Shown piece by piece: positions 1-6,166 of a DNA stretch of 10,690 nt (position 1 is the first letter of the stretch; every line of letters begins with the position of its first letter). Made by a program: the position numbers and the translations under genes. Source of the DNA: Patescibacteria group bacterium (GTDB lineage: Bacteria; Patescibacteriota; Microgenomatia; PFEM01; JAHIFH01); assembly GCA_018900995.1 (NCBI GenBank), contig JAHIFH010000023.1, positions 1 to 10,690 on the forward strand. The letters are read 5' to 3'. Below the pieces are notes generated by a model that had not been told where the DNA came from, did no database searches, and worked only from the letters and a program-made list of their open reading frames with translations.

Positions 1-29
1 TGGAAGTAAAATAGTGGTTAAATTATTTG

Positions 30-101
30 TGGGCTTGCCAGGATTTGAACCTGGGACCTTTCCGATGTGAACGGAACGCTCTACCACTGAGCTACAAGCC
101 C
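30..101 (-). tRNA. tRNA-Val with anticodon CAC
   Basis: Read on the minus strand, this folds into a complete cloverleaf. It has a perfect 7-bp acceptor stem (GGGCTTG with CAAGCCC), a 4-bp D stem (GCTC/GAGC), a 5-bp anticodon stem (TTCCG/CGGAA) around the loop TTCACAT, and a 5-bp T stem (CCAGG/CCTGG) around TTCAAAT. The anticodon is CAC, which reads the valine codon GUG. The discriminator base is A, as expected for tRNA-Val (A35, C36 and A73 are known identity elements). The 3' CCA is not encoded, because the bases after the discriminator read CAA, so CCA would have to be added after transcription. It is transcribed away from lepB, and a promoter lies just upstream. Confidence 0.95.
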
Positions 102-114
102 GAAAGTCACCCTA

Positions 115-143
115 ATTTTATCAAATTCAGGCTTTACAGACAA
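115..143 (-). promoter_or_regulatory. Putative promoter of tRNA-Val
   Basis: On the minus strand, TTGTCT (138-143) and TAAAAT (115-120) are separated by 17 bases, which is the optimal sigma-70-type spacing. Transcription would begin near 108, about 7 nt before the mature tRNA 5' end at 101. The -35 element shares base 138 with the opposing lepB -35 element. This is a pattern match only. Confidence 0.5.
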
Positions 144-161
144 TCTAAAGATGATTAAAAT
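133..161 (+). promoter_or_regulatory. Putative promoter of lepB, nearly leaderless
   Basis: TTTACA (133-138) and TAAAAT (156-161) each match the sigma-70 consensus at 5 of 6 positions and are exactly 17 bp apart. The -10 ends 8 nt before the lepB ATG at 170, so the predicted start site (about 168) leaves only about 2 nt of leader. No Shine-Dalgarno sequence lies at a usable distance, which agrees with leaderless initiation. The divergent tRNA promoter occupies the same 68-bp gap, so the two could interfere with each other. Confidence 0.6.
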
Positions 162-169
162 GTTCTCAT

Positions 170-727
170 ATGGCTTTTTTCAGAAGAGTCGGTAGTTTTT
201 TCTTAGACATCATTGAAACCTTTGTCATCGCTTTAGCGATGTTTGTTTTGATGTATCTTTTTCTTTTTCAACCTCATCAAGTAAAAGGCAATTCCATGCA
301 ACCCAATTTTCATGACCAGGAATATCTTTTAACTGATAAAATCACCTATCGTTTAAGCGAGCCGAAAAGAGGCGATGTAATTGTTTTTAAGGCCCCACAG
401 CATGAAGAATATGATTATATTAAAAGAATCATTGGTCTCCCGGGTGATACCATCAAGGTAGATAACTGTCATATCTTTATCAATAATCAACCCCTAGAAG
501 AAGATTATCTCCCCGAAAACATTTGTACTAGCGCCGGTCGTTTTTGGCAAACAGACAAGGATATTACTTTATCAAATGATGAATACTTCGTTGCTGGTGA
601 CAATCGGCCTTATAGCTCTGACTCCCGAGATTGGGGCACAGTCCCAGAGGAAAATATTGTTGGCAAAGCTTGGTTTCGTTATTGGCCAGCTGATAGGATA
701 GGAATACTCAGAAGTGTGGAATATTAG
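170..727 (+). CDS. lepB: Signal peptidase I
   Basis: Type I signal peptidase (185 aa), a membrane serine/lysine protease that removes signal peptides from Sec- and Tat-exported proteins on the outer face of the cytoplasmic membrane. One N-terminal membrane segment spans roughly residues 12-33. The catalytic serine motif GNSMQP follows, with Ser42 as nucleophile. The general-base lysine is Lys85 in YIKRIIGLPGD, and the family box E GDNRPYSSDSRDWG is at 143-156. It resembles the short Gram-positive-type enzymes and lacks the long periplasmic insert of E. coli LepB. The ATG at 170 is chosen because it begins a normal short cytoplasmic tail and sits 8 nt after a good -10 box. There is no ribosome-binding site. 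The TAG stop overlaps the stop codon of convergent parB, and no terminator is visible between them. Confidence 0.95.
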   Translation: MAFFRRVGSFFLDIIETFVIALAMFVLMYLFLFQPHQVKGNSMQPNFHDQEYLLTDKITYRLSEPKRGDVIVFKAPQHEEYDYIKRIIGLPGDTIKVDNCHIFINNQPLEEDYLPENICTSAGRFWQTDKDITLSNDEYFVAGDNRPYSSDSRDWGTVPEENIVGKAWFRYWPADRIGILRSVEY

Positions 728-1554
728 TTTTTCTTAGCAATTCCTTTATATATCTTTTGGAGATTATCTTCTGTTTTCTTTAAATTCCCTTTAAGAGTAA
801 TCAAAACTTTAGTTTGGGCTCGCGAGCGAGTCACTTTGACAATAATATCCTCGTCTCCGCCTAGGGCGGCATGAATCTCATCGCGCAATTTGTCAAACTC
901 CTCAGAAATGATAAGCGGAGCTTGTTTGTCTAGAGCTCTGGTTGGTTGCTTGGCTCTTTTCTTCATCCGTCGGGCGACTTCTTCTGCTCTTCTCACCGAA
1001 CCAGATTCCCGAAGAATAATTTTGTAAGCCTCAATCATTAGTTTAACATCATCAATTGAGGCTAAAGCCCGAGCGTGACCTTCAGTGATTAATCCAGATA
1101 AAAGTCCATCTTTTAGAGCATCGGGTAAAGAAAGAAGTTTAATTGAATTGGAAATATAGGCGGAGCTTTTACTGATTCGCTTGGAAATTTCTTTGTTGGT
1201 TAAACCAAATTCTTCTATTAATCTGATAAAGGCTTTAGCTCGGTCAAGAGGGTTCAAATCTTCTCGTTGAACATTTTCTACCAAAGCCATTTCCAACATT
1301 CCTCGAGGACTGGTTTCTTTAATTATAGAAGGGACGGTTGATAAGCCAGCCATTTTCGCTGCTCGCCAACGTCGCTCACCAGCAATGATTTGGTAACCAG
1401 CCGGGGTTTTTGCCACCACTAGTGGTTCAAGAACACCATGTTCCTTAATCGAATCCACAAGTTCAACTAAAGACTCCGGGGTGACTAGTCCTCGGGGCTG
1501 GAGGGGATTTGATTGAAGCTCATTGACATCAATATCAACTATTTGCTTAGCCAT
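724..1554 (-). CDS. parB: ParB/Spo0J-family chromosome partition protein
   Basis: ParB (276 aa) is a CTP-dependent DNA clamp that loads at centromere-like parS sites and works with the ParA ATPase to segregate chromosome origins. The N-terminal CTPase domain shows NPLQPR (16-21), GERRWRAA (59-66) and ENVQREDLNPLD (93-104), all family hallmarks. A helix-turn-helix region follows (about 118-143, GLTNKEISKRISKSSAYIS), then a variable linker rich in basic residues (193-210) and a C-terminal dimerisation region (about 218-276). The gene lies 5 nt after the rpmA stop, as the last gene of an rplU-rpmA-parB unit, and has no clear ribosome-binding site of its own, so translation is probably coupled. 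No parA lies beside it and no parS-like palindrome was seen in the window. Noc-type relatives cannot be excluded by eye, but chromosomal ParB is most likely. Confidence 0.92.
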   Translation of the reverse strand: MAKQIVDIDVNELQSNPLQPRGLVTPESLVELVDSIKEHGVLEPLVVAKTPAGYQIIAGERRWRAAKMAGLSTVPSIIKETSPRGMLEMALVENVQREDLNPLDRAKAFIRLIEEFGLTNKEISKRISKSSAYISNSIKLLSLPDALKDGLLSGLITEGHARALASIDDVKLMIEAYKIILRESGSVRRAEEVARRMKKRAKQPTRALDKQAPLIISEEFDKLRDEIHAALGGDEDIIVKVTRSRAQTKVLITLKGNLKKTEDNLQKIYKGIAKKN

Positions 1555-1559
1555 AGAAG

Positions 1560-1808
1560 TTAAGAAATTGTTACCAGTTTTTTACCTTGTCTTTTGATGA
1601 ATTCAATTACGCCATCCTTGAGGGCAAAAAGAGTATGGTCTCGACCGATACCAACTCCTTCTCCTGGATGAAATTTGGTTCCTCGCTGGCGAACAATAAT
1701 ATTGCCTGCTTTAACTGCCTGACCACCGAAAATCTTGACCCCTAATCTTTTGCCAACGCGAGGGCTTAATTGACTGGCTTTACTACCGCCTGCTTTTGTT
1801 TTTGCCAT
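1560..1808 (-). CDS. rpmA: 50S ribosomal protein L27
   Basis: Ribosomal protein L27 (82 aa from the ATG at 1808) of the large subunit; its N-terminal tail reaches the peptidyl-transferase centre. The signature is unmistakable: KAGGSKASQ near the N-terminus, [12 protein letters not shown], then [20 protein letters not shown] and [11 protein letters not shown]. The N-terminus begins directly as MAKTKAGGS, with no cleavable extension of the kind found in Firmicutes L27. An in-frame GTG at 1811 would add one residue, but the ATG gives the family-typical MA- start. No Shine-Dalgarno sequence precedes it. A -35/extended -10 pair lies immediately upstream, so besides co-transcription with rplU it may be made from a nearly leaderless transcript. 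The rplU-rpmA pair is a widely conserved ribosomal operon. Confidence 0.97.
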   Translation of the reverse strand: MAKTKAGGSKASQLSPRVGKRLGVKIFGGQAVKAGNIIVRQRGTKFHPGEGVGIGRDHTLFALKDGVIEFIKRQGKKLVTIS

Positions 1809-1816
1809 CACTAACT

Positions 1817-1845
1817 AAAGTAACAAATTTTTTCACAGTTGTCAA
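1817..1845 (-). promoter_or_regulatory. Possible internal promoter of rpmA
   Basis: A consensus TTGACA (1840-1845, minus strand) and the hexamer TACTTT (1817-1822) are 17 bp apart. The -10 matches only 3 of 6 positions, but it is preceded by TGT, the extended -10 motif. The -10 ends 8 nt before the rpmA ATG, the same spacing as at lepB and murG. The pair lies in the 54-nt gap between rplU and rpmA. Confidence 0.4.
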
Positions 1846-1862
1846 GATTTACACGGAAATTA

Positions 1863-2180
1863 TTAGGAGACTGTTATTTTATTAATCTTTATTCTTGTTA
1901 ATTGAGAGCGGTGACCAATGACTCGGCGGTAACGAGATTTGGCTTTGTAAGTGGCAACACGGATTTTTTTGTCTTTGAATTGTTCTAGAATTTCAGCGGT
2001 TACTTTTGCCCCTTTTACTAATGGACTGCCAATTTGTCTTTTTTTCTCGTCAACTATCAGCAAAACCTTATCAAAAGTAAGTTTTTTGCCTTTTTCGCTC
2101 TCAATTTTATCCACAGCCAACTCTTCGCCTTCAGCGACTTTATACTGGCTACCATTAATTTCAACTACTACATATTTCAT
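1863..2180 (-). CDS. rplU: 50S ribosomal protein L21
   Basis: Ribosomal protein L21 (105 aa, the usual length), a large-subunit protein that binds 23S rRNA. It begins MKYVVVEINGSQYKVAEGEEL, matching the family N-terminal strand pattern (AVIxxGGKQYKVxxGD). Near the C-terminus it carries the L21 signature YKAKSRYRRVIGHRSQLTRIKI (about 78-99). It is the first gene of the rplU-rpmA-parB unit. It has one of the few real ribosome-binding sites in the window: AAAGGAAG (2192-2199, minus strand), about 11 nt before the ATG. It also has a well-matched promoter whose -35 lies inside the end of the upstream rodA-type gene, so its expression can be independent of ileS-rodA. Confidence 0.97.
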   Translation of the reverse strand: MKYVVVEINGSQYKVAEGEELAVDKIESEKGKKLTFDKVLLIVDEKKRQIGSPLVKGAKVTAEILEQFKDKKIRVATYKAKSRYRRVIGHRSQLTRIKINKITVS

Positions 2181-2191
2181 GGCAACTAATT

Positions 2192-2199
2192 CTTCCTTT
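2192..2199 (-). promoter_or_regulatory. Shine-Dalgarno site of rplU
   Basis: AAAGGAAG on the minus strand lies 11 nt upstream of the rplU ATG, a little far but within the range used. It stands out because most starts in the window lack such a motif. It fits the predicted 5' leader of about 19 nt from the rplU promoter. Confidence 0.6.
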
Positions 2200-2205
2200 G
2201 GTCGA

Positions 2206-2234
2206 ATTATAGCCCAGCTACTATTTTATTTCAA
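2206..2234 (-). promoter_or_regulatory. Putative promoter of rplU-rpmA-parB
   Basis: On the minus strand, TTGAAA (2229-2234, 5 of 6 matches) and a perfect TATAAT (2206-2211) are 17 bp apart. The -35 lies in the last codons of the rodA-type gene and the -10 in the 40-nt gap. The predicted start is near 2199, giving a short leader that keeps the AAAGGAAG ribosome-binding site. This is one of the two closest consensus matches in the window. Confidence 0.65.
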
Positions 2235-3300
2235 TGACTGGCTGTCTTTTTCTCTGCTGGGAAATGTTATTGATAATCCCCAGGCTGGTTAAAGTCGCCA
2301 CTAGGGAACTGCCGCCATAAGAAATTAAGGGCAAGGTTACCCCTGTAATGGGCAAAAGACCCAAATTCATTCCTATATTAATTAAGGACTGACCAGCCAA
2401 TAGAGAAAAAATACCTAATGAGATTAAAAAACCTAGCTTGTCACGAGAAGACTGAGCAATCTCTAAAATCTGCCAAAGCAAGAAGCCAATTAAAATAATC
2501 AGGACTATTCCGCCCAAAAACCCAAATTCTTCGGCAATGGAAGCAAAAATAAAGTCACTGTATCTCTCAGGTAAAAACATTAACTGGGCTTGCGTCCCCT
2601 TCCCCAATCCCCTGCCAAAAAGTTGGCCGGCGCCTACAGCAACCACTGATTGGATTAAATTATAGCCTGCCCCTAAAGGGTCAACCATGGGATTTAAAAA
2701 ACTAAAGATTCGTTGTTGCTGATAAGGTCGTAATAATCGCCAACTAAAAGGTAATCCTGCAACTAAAATAGCCAAAGCCACAAAAGCGATTTTCAAAGAC
2801 AATCCGGCTGCCAAAACAATTCCAAGCCAAGACAAAAAAACCACTAAACTACTACCTAAATCAGGCTGGAGAAAAACCAAAATAACAGGAATAATAATCA
2901 AAGCAATAGCCTTAACTAGATTAGTTAAGGAAAGCTGTTTAAATTCTAGAAAAAGAGTAGCGAAAAAGACAACTATCAACGGCTTTATTAATTCCGAGGG
3001 CTGGAGAGTCAAACCTAAAATCCTAATCCAGCGAATTGAGCCTCGAGTGACAGCCCCAAAAACAAAAGTTGAAGACAGGAAAACAATAGCACCAACAAAA
3101 ATCCACCATTTAAAACGAGGGTAGAGATGATAATCAATTTTGCTCGCGATGAAAAAAAACAATAAACCAATTAAAGCATGAAAAAATTGCTGGAAAAAAA
3201 GGTTTCTAGCTAAACTACTAACAGCGACTAACCCAATTATTAATAGGAATATGATGCAAAAAGTAAGCGTCCAGTCTAAACCGAGTAACCTTTTGCTCAT
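2221..3300 (-). CDS. rodA: SEDS-family peptidoglycan polymerase, RodA-like
   Basis: Polytopic SEDS glycosyltransferase (359 aa) that polymerises lipid II into glycan strands, normally paired with a class B penicillin-binding protein. About ten hydrophobic segments are visible. Family motifs include RGSIRWIRILGLTLQPSEL (86-104), QPDLGSS (145-151), DPLGAGYNLIQS (207-218) and GTQAQLMFLPERYSDFIFA (235-253), whose Asp249 matches the catalytic aspartate of the family. The C-terminal ISYGGSSL is at 327-334. The DPLGAGY and GTQ-FLPER wording is closer to RodA than to FtsW, but the dcw cluster next door has no ftsW here, so this protein could serve elongation, division or both. Its ATG overlaps the ileS stop by 4 bp (ATGA), implying translational coupling. 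No ribosome-binding site is seen. No mreB, mreC or PBP2 gene is visible nearby. Confidence 0.88.
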   Translation of the reverse strand: MSKRLLGLDWTLTFCIIFLLIIGLVAVSSLARNLFFQQFFHALIGLLFFFIASKIDYHLYPRFKWWIFVGAIVFLSSTFVFGAVTRGSIRWIRILGLTLQPSELIKPLIVVFFATLFLEFKQLSLTNLVKAIALIIIPVILVFLQPDLGSSLVVFLSWLGIVLAAGLSLKIAFVALAILVAGLPFSWRLLRPYQQQRIFSFLNPMVDPLGAGYNLIQSVVAVGAGQLFGRGLGKGTQAQLMFLPERYSDFIFASIAEEFGFLGGIVLIILIGFLLWQILEIAQSSRDKLGFLISLGIFSLLAGQSLINIGMNLGLLPITGVTLPLISYGGSSLVATLTSLGIINNISQQRKRQPVIEIK

Positions 3301-6098
3301 TTCTTAATGGCTAGCTTTTCCCCTTTCTTAAAATCCCTAGCTATAGTGGCATGGCTGACAAATCCTTGATTATGCGGTAGTCTAGGCGTAATAACATCAA
3401 TCGTTTCGTCCAGTCGGCATTTCCTTTCTTTTCGTAATTGCTGAATTTGTCGAATCAGTTCTCTATCTTCCCCTTCAACTCTCAGTTGAGGTGTAATTTC
3501 AGTATCCAGCTCAACCCGAGGCTCTTTAATTTTCTTTTTTTGCCAAATAATTTCTTTGACATTGAGTTCATCTTTAATCAGCTGAAGCAGTTCTACATCT
3601 AATTTTGCACTTTGCACTTTGCACTTTGCACTTTTTAATGGCTGGCGAACTTTTATCTTAGCTTCTTTTCTGGCGGCGTGTCCTAATTCACAGATTTTTC
3701 GAACTAAAACCATTTGTTTAAGCAATTCTTGGTCTAAAACTTTCCTGGTTCTTACTTCAGGCCAATCAGTCAAATGGACTGAATCATCATCGGTTAAGTT
3801 TTTGTGAATTTCTTCAGCAAGAAAGGGCGTAAAAGGGGCCAGAATTTTAGCCAGAACTACTAAAACAGTGCGTAAGGTAGTATAAGTTAAATCTTTATCT
3901 TCTTTATCAACAGCCGTTGGGCCAACCCGATCTCGAGAACGACGGACGTACCAAGTGGATAAATCTTCTATGAAAGGGGGAATATTCCCAAGGGCTTGCG
4001 AGATATCATAATGCTCTAATGACTCGGTGACATTGAGAACGGTTTCATTTAATCTTGTGAGAATCCAAAGATCAAGTTTTTTAGGCTTGCTTTTAATCTC
4101 AACCTGGGTTTTCCATTGGTCAACATTGGCATTAATAACAAAAAAGCGATATACATTCCAGAGAGTCAAAAACACCCTACGCAGGACATTAACAACCCCT
4201 TTTTCAGAAAAACAAAGGTCTTCTCCTTTAATAACAGCCGAGCTCATTAAATAAAACCGGAGGGCATCAGCTCCATACTCTCTAACCAGCTTTTCTGGAT
4301 CAGGGTAATTCTTTCTTCTCTTGCTCATTTTTTGTCCATCTTCGGCTAAAACCATTCCATTCGTAACCACATTCTTAAAAGCAGGCTTATTAAAAAGGGC
4401 GGTGGCTAAAACGTGAAGAGTGTAAAACCAACCCCTTGTTTGGTCAATGCTCTCAGCAATAAAATCAGCTGGGAAGTGTTCTTCAAACCATTTTTTGTTT
4501 TCAAAAGGATAGTGACTAAAGGCATAGGGCATAGAGCCTGACTCAAACCAACAATCTAAAACTTCACCTGAGAGGCGCATTGTCCCTCCAGTTTTTGAGT
4601 TTAACCAAGTGAGGTTCTTGATTTTGTGAAGGTGAAGGTCGCTGACTTTTCTACCTGCTTTTTTCTCTAATTCCTTGATGGATCCAATAACCTCTATTTC
4701 TTCTGTTTTATCGCAACGCCAGATTGGCAGGGGCGTTCCCCAGTAGCGATTTCGAGAAATAGCCCAATCTCGGGCACCCTCGAGCCATTTACCAAATCTT
4801 CCGTATTTAACATGAGAAGGTACCCACTTTATTTTTCGATTATTGGCAATCAGCTTATCTTTTATTCTTGTGACTGCAACAAACCACGTTTTCATTGCGT
4901 AATTTAACAATGGGGTTTCGCAGCGCCAACAATGAGGATAGGAATGGACAATATCAAAACTTGAAAACAGCAATTCTCTTCGGGATAAATCCTCGATTAC
5001 TCTATCATTAAGCTCAAAAACAGAAATTCCCTTAAACTTAGGCAACATCTTGGTGACTTTTCCGTCCATGTCAATATGTTGCACAAAAGCAGCTTTTTCT
5101 TTTTGACCAGTCAAAAGATCTTCCTCACCAAAAGCTGGTGCCACATGAACTATTCCAGTTCCTTCCTCGGTAGAAACAAAATCGGCTGCCACCACAACAT
5201 AGCTCTTTTTCCCACGGGGAGCAATATTAAATAAAGGTTTATACTTTTTACCCACCAGTTCTTTAGAAGAGATTTTTTTACTGACTTTAAACTTTTGCTG
5301 ACCAAAAACCTCTTTTACCTTCTCCTTAGCTAGAATGTATTTTTCTTTTTCTCCTGAAACCTCAATATATTTAATTTTTGGTCCCACTGCTAAAAGAACA
5401 TTACCCGGAAGAGTCCAGGGAGTTGTTGTCCAAGCTAAGAGAAATGTTCCTGGTCGGTCCAAAAGCTCAAACTTAATTACAACCGATTTGTCTTTTTTAT
5501 CTTCGTAACCTTGAGCCACCTCGAAATTGGAAATAGGAGTGGCACAGCGAGGACAAATGTGTAAACTTTTGTATCCTTCATAAATCAGACCCTTATCCCA
5601 AAGGCTTTTAACCACCCACCAAATGGATTCCATGTAGGCAGGGTCCATGGTGCGGTAATCATTCTTAAAATCTACCCAGCGACCGAGGCGAGGAATAACC
5701 CTTTCCCATTCTTTGGTGTAACGCAAGACAATTCCCCGACAGGCTTCGTTAAATTTAGCAATTCCCATTTTCAAAATCTCTTTTTTGTCTTTGATTTTCA
5801 GCTCTCTTTCAAGCTCATATTCAACCGGAAGCCCGTGGCAATCCCAACCAAAACGCCGCTCGACCCGATATCCTTTCATTGTCCAATATCGAGGAATAAT
5901 ATCTTTTACAGTTCCTGGTACGATATGGCCATAATGAGGCAAGCCTGTAGCAAAAGGTGGTCCATCATAAAAAACAAGTTCTTTTGTTTTTGGTCTCCGA
6001 CGAATAGTTTTCTCAAAAATTTTATTTTTTTTCCAAAAACGCAAAATCTTCTCTTCTATTTTTGGAAAGCTGACTTTAGCTGAAACGGGTTTAAACAT
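3297..6098 (-). CDS. ileS: Isoleucyl-tRNA synthetase, type 2 (eukaryote-like)
   Basis: Class I aminoacyl-tRNA synthetase (933 aa) that charges tRNA-Ile. The ATP-binding HIGH motif is HYGH (residues 55-58, in GLPHYGHIVPG), and the KMSKR loop is at 590-594. The editing (CP1) domain lies between, with WTTTPWTLPGN (about 223-233) and the later GTGIVHVAPAFGEED. Two CxxC pairs occur, in HICPRCATP and YPHCWRCETP. HYGH together with RRFGWDCHGLPVEYE is typical of type 2 IleRS, the archaeal/eukaryotic-like form found in some bacteria and generally less sensitive to mupirocin. The anticodon-binding domain occupies the C-terminal third. ATG 6098 is preferred over an in-frame TTG at 6131, because the TTG lies within the stretch forming the upstream terminator hairpin and the homologous N-terminus begins near MFKPVSAKVSFPKIEEK. 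A heptamer repeat encodes residues of about 823-832. Confidence 0.95.
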   Translation of the reverse strand: MFKPVSAKVSFPKIEEKILRFWKKNKIFEKTIRRRPKTKELVFYDGPPFATGLPHYGHIVPGTVKDIIPRYWTMKGYRVERRFGWDCHGLPVEYELERELKIKDKKEILKMGIAKFNEACRGIVLRYTKEWERVIPRLGRWVDFKNDYRTMDPAYMESIWWVVKSLWDKGLIYEGYKSLHICPRCATPISNFEVAQGYEDKKDKSVVIKFELLDRPGTFLLAWTTTPWTLPGNVLLAVGPKIKYIEVSGEKEKYILAKEKVKEVFGQQKFKVSKKISSKELVGKKYKPLFNIAPRGKKSYVVVAADFVSTEEGTGIVHVAPAFGEEDLLTGQKEKAAFVQHIDMDGKVTKMLPKFKGISVFELNDRVIEDLSRRELLFSSFDIVHSYPHCWRCETPLLNYAMKTWFVAVTRIKDKLIANNRKIKWVPSHVKYGRFGKWLEGARDWAISRNRYWGTPLPIWRCDKTEEIEVIGSIKELEKKAGRKVSDLHLHKIKNLTWLNSKTGGTMRLSGEVLDCWFESGSMPYAFSHYPFENKKWFEEHFPADFIAESIDQTRGWFYTLHVLATALFNKPAFKNVVTNGMVLAEDGQKMSKRRKNYPDPEKLVREYGADALRFYLMSSAVIKGEDLCFSEKGVVNVLRRVFLTLWNVYRFFVINANVDQWKTQVEIKSKPKKLDLWILTRLNETVLNVTESLEHYDISQALGNIPPFIEDLSTWYVRRSRDRVGPTAVDKEDKDLTYTTLRTVLVVLAKILAPFTPFLAEEIHKNLTDDDSVHLTDWPEVRTRKVLDQELLKQMVLVRKICELGHAARKEAKIKVRQPLKSAKCKVQSAKLDVELLQLIKDELNVKEIIWQKKKIKEPRVELDTEITPQLRVEGEDRELIRQIQQLRKERKCRLDETIDVITPRLPHNQGFVSHATIARDFKKGEKLAIKK
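3604..3631. repeat. Four-copy TTTGCAC heptamer tandem repeat inside ileS
   Basis: Four perfect head-to-tail copies of TTTGCAC (GTGCAAA on the coding strand) lie in the C-terminal part of ileS. They encode SAKCKVQSAK-like residues in the linker or anticodon-binding region. Because the unit is 7 bp, gain or loss of one copy would shift the ileS reading frame, while three copies equal 7 codons. The repeat lies in a segment that is usually poorly conserved in the family. Confidence 0.9.
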
Positions 6099-6104
6099 AG
6101 TTTG

Positions 6105-6110
6105 ATTGTA
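6105..6110 (-). promoter_or_regulatory. Putative -10 element of ileS, leaderless
   Basis: TACAAT (5 of 6 matches) on the minus strand lies 6 nt before the ileS ATG, which would put the transcription start on or next to the A of ATG. The best -35 is TTGTTA with a short 15-bp spacer, located inside the ftsZ terminator hairpin, so the -35 is weak. No Shine-Dalgarno sequence is present. Confidence 0.45.
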
Positions 6111-6111
6111 C

Positions 6112-6143
6112 AAAAAATCGCCCTCTAACAAAAGGACGATTTT
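6112..6143 (-). terminator. Rho-independent terminator after ftsZ
   Basis: Transcribed from the minus strand, 6143-6133 (AAAAUCGUCCU) pairs with 6124-6114 (AGGGCGAUUUU) in an 11-bp stem with one G-U pair and an 8-nt loop. The U run continues two bases past the stem, making six U in a row. It starts 23 nt after the ftsZ stop, so it should end the murG-ftsQ-ftsA-ftsZ transcript just before ileS. Confidence 0.75.
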
Positions 6144-6166
6144 ATCTAAGCTTATATTCTAGCAAA

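Noticed and set aside
1809..1811. GTG start for rpmA giving MMAKTKAGG
   Set aside because: The adjacent ATG gives the usual L27 N-terminus and one fewer odd residue.
3604..3631. Heptamer array considered as a CRISPR or iteron origin
   Set aside because: There are no spacers, the unit is only 7 bp, it lies in a coding region, and no replication initiator gene is nearby.
6099..6131. Longer ileS start at TTG 6131
   Set aside because: It would place the start codon inside the terminator hairpin and add 11 residues with no family counterpart. ATG 6098 is better.
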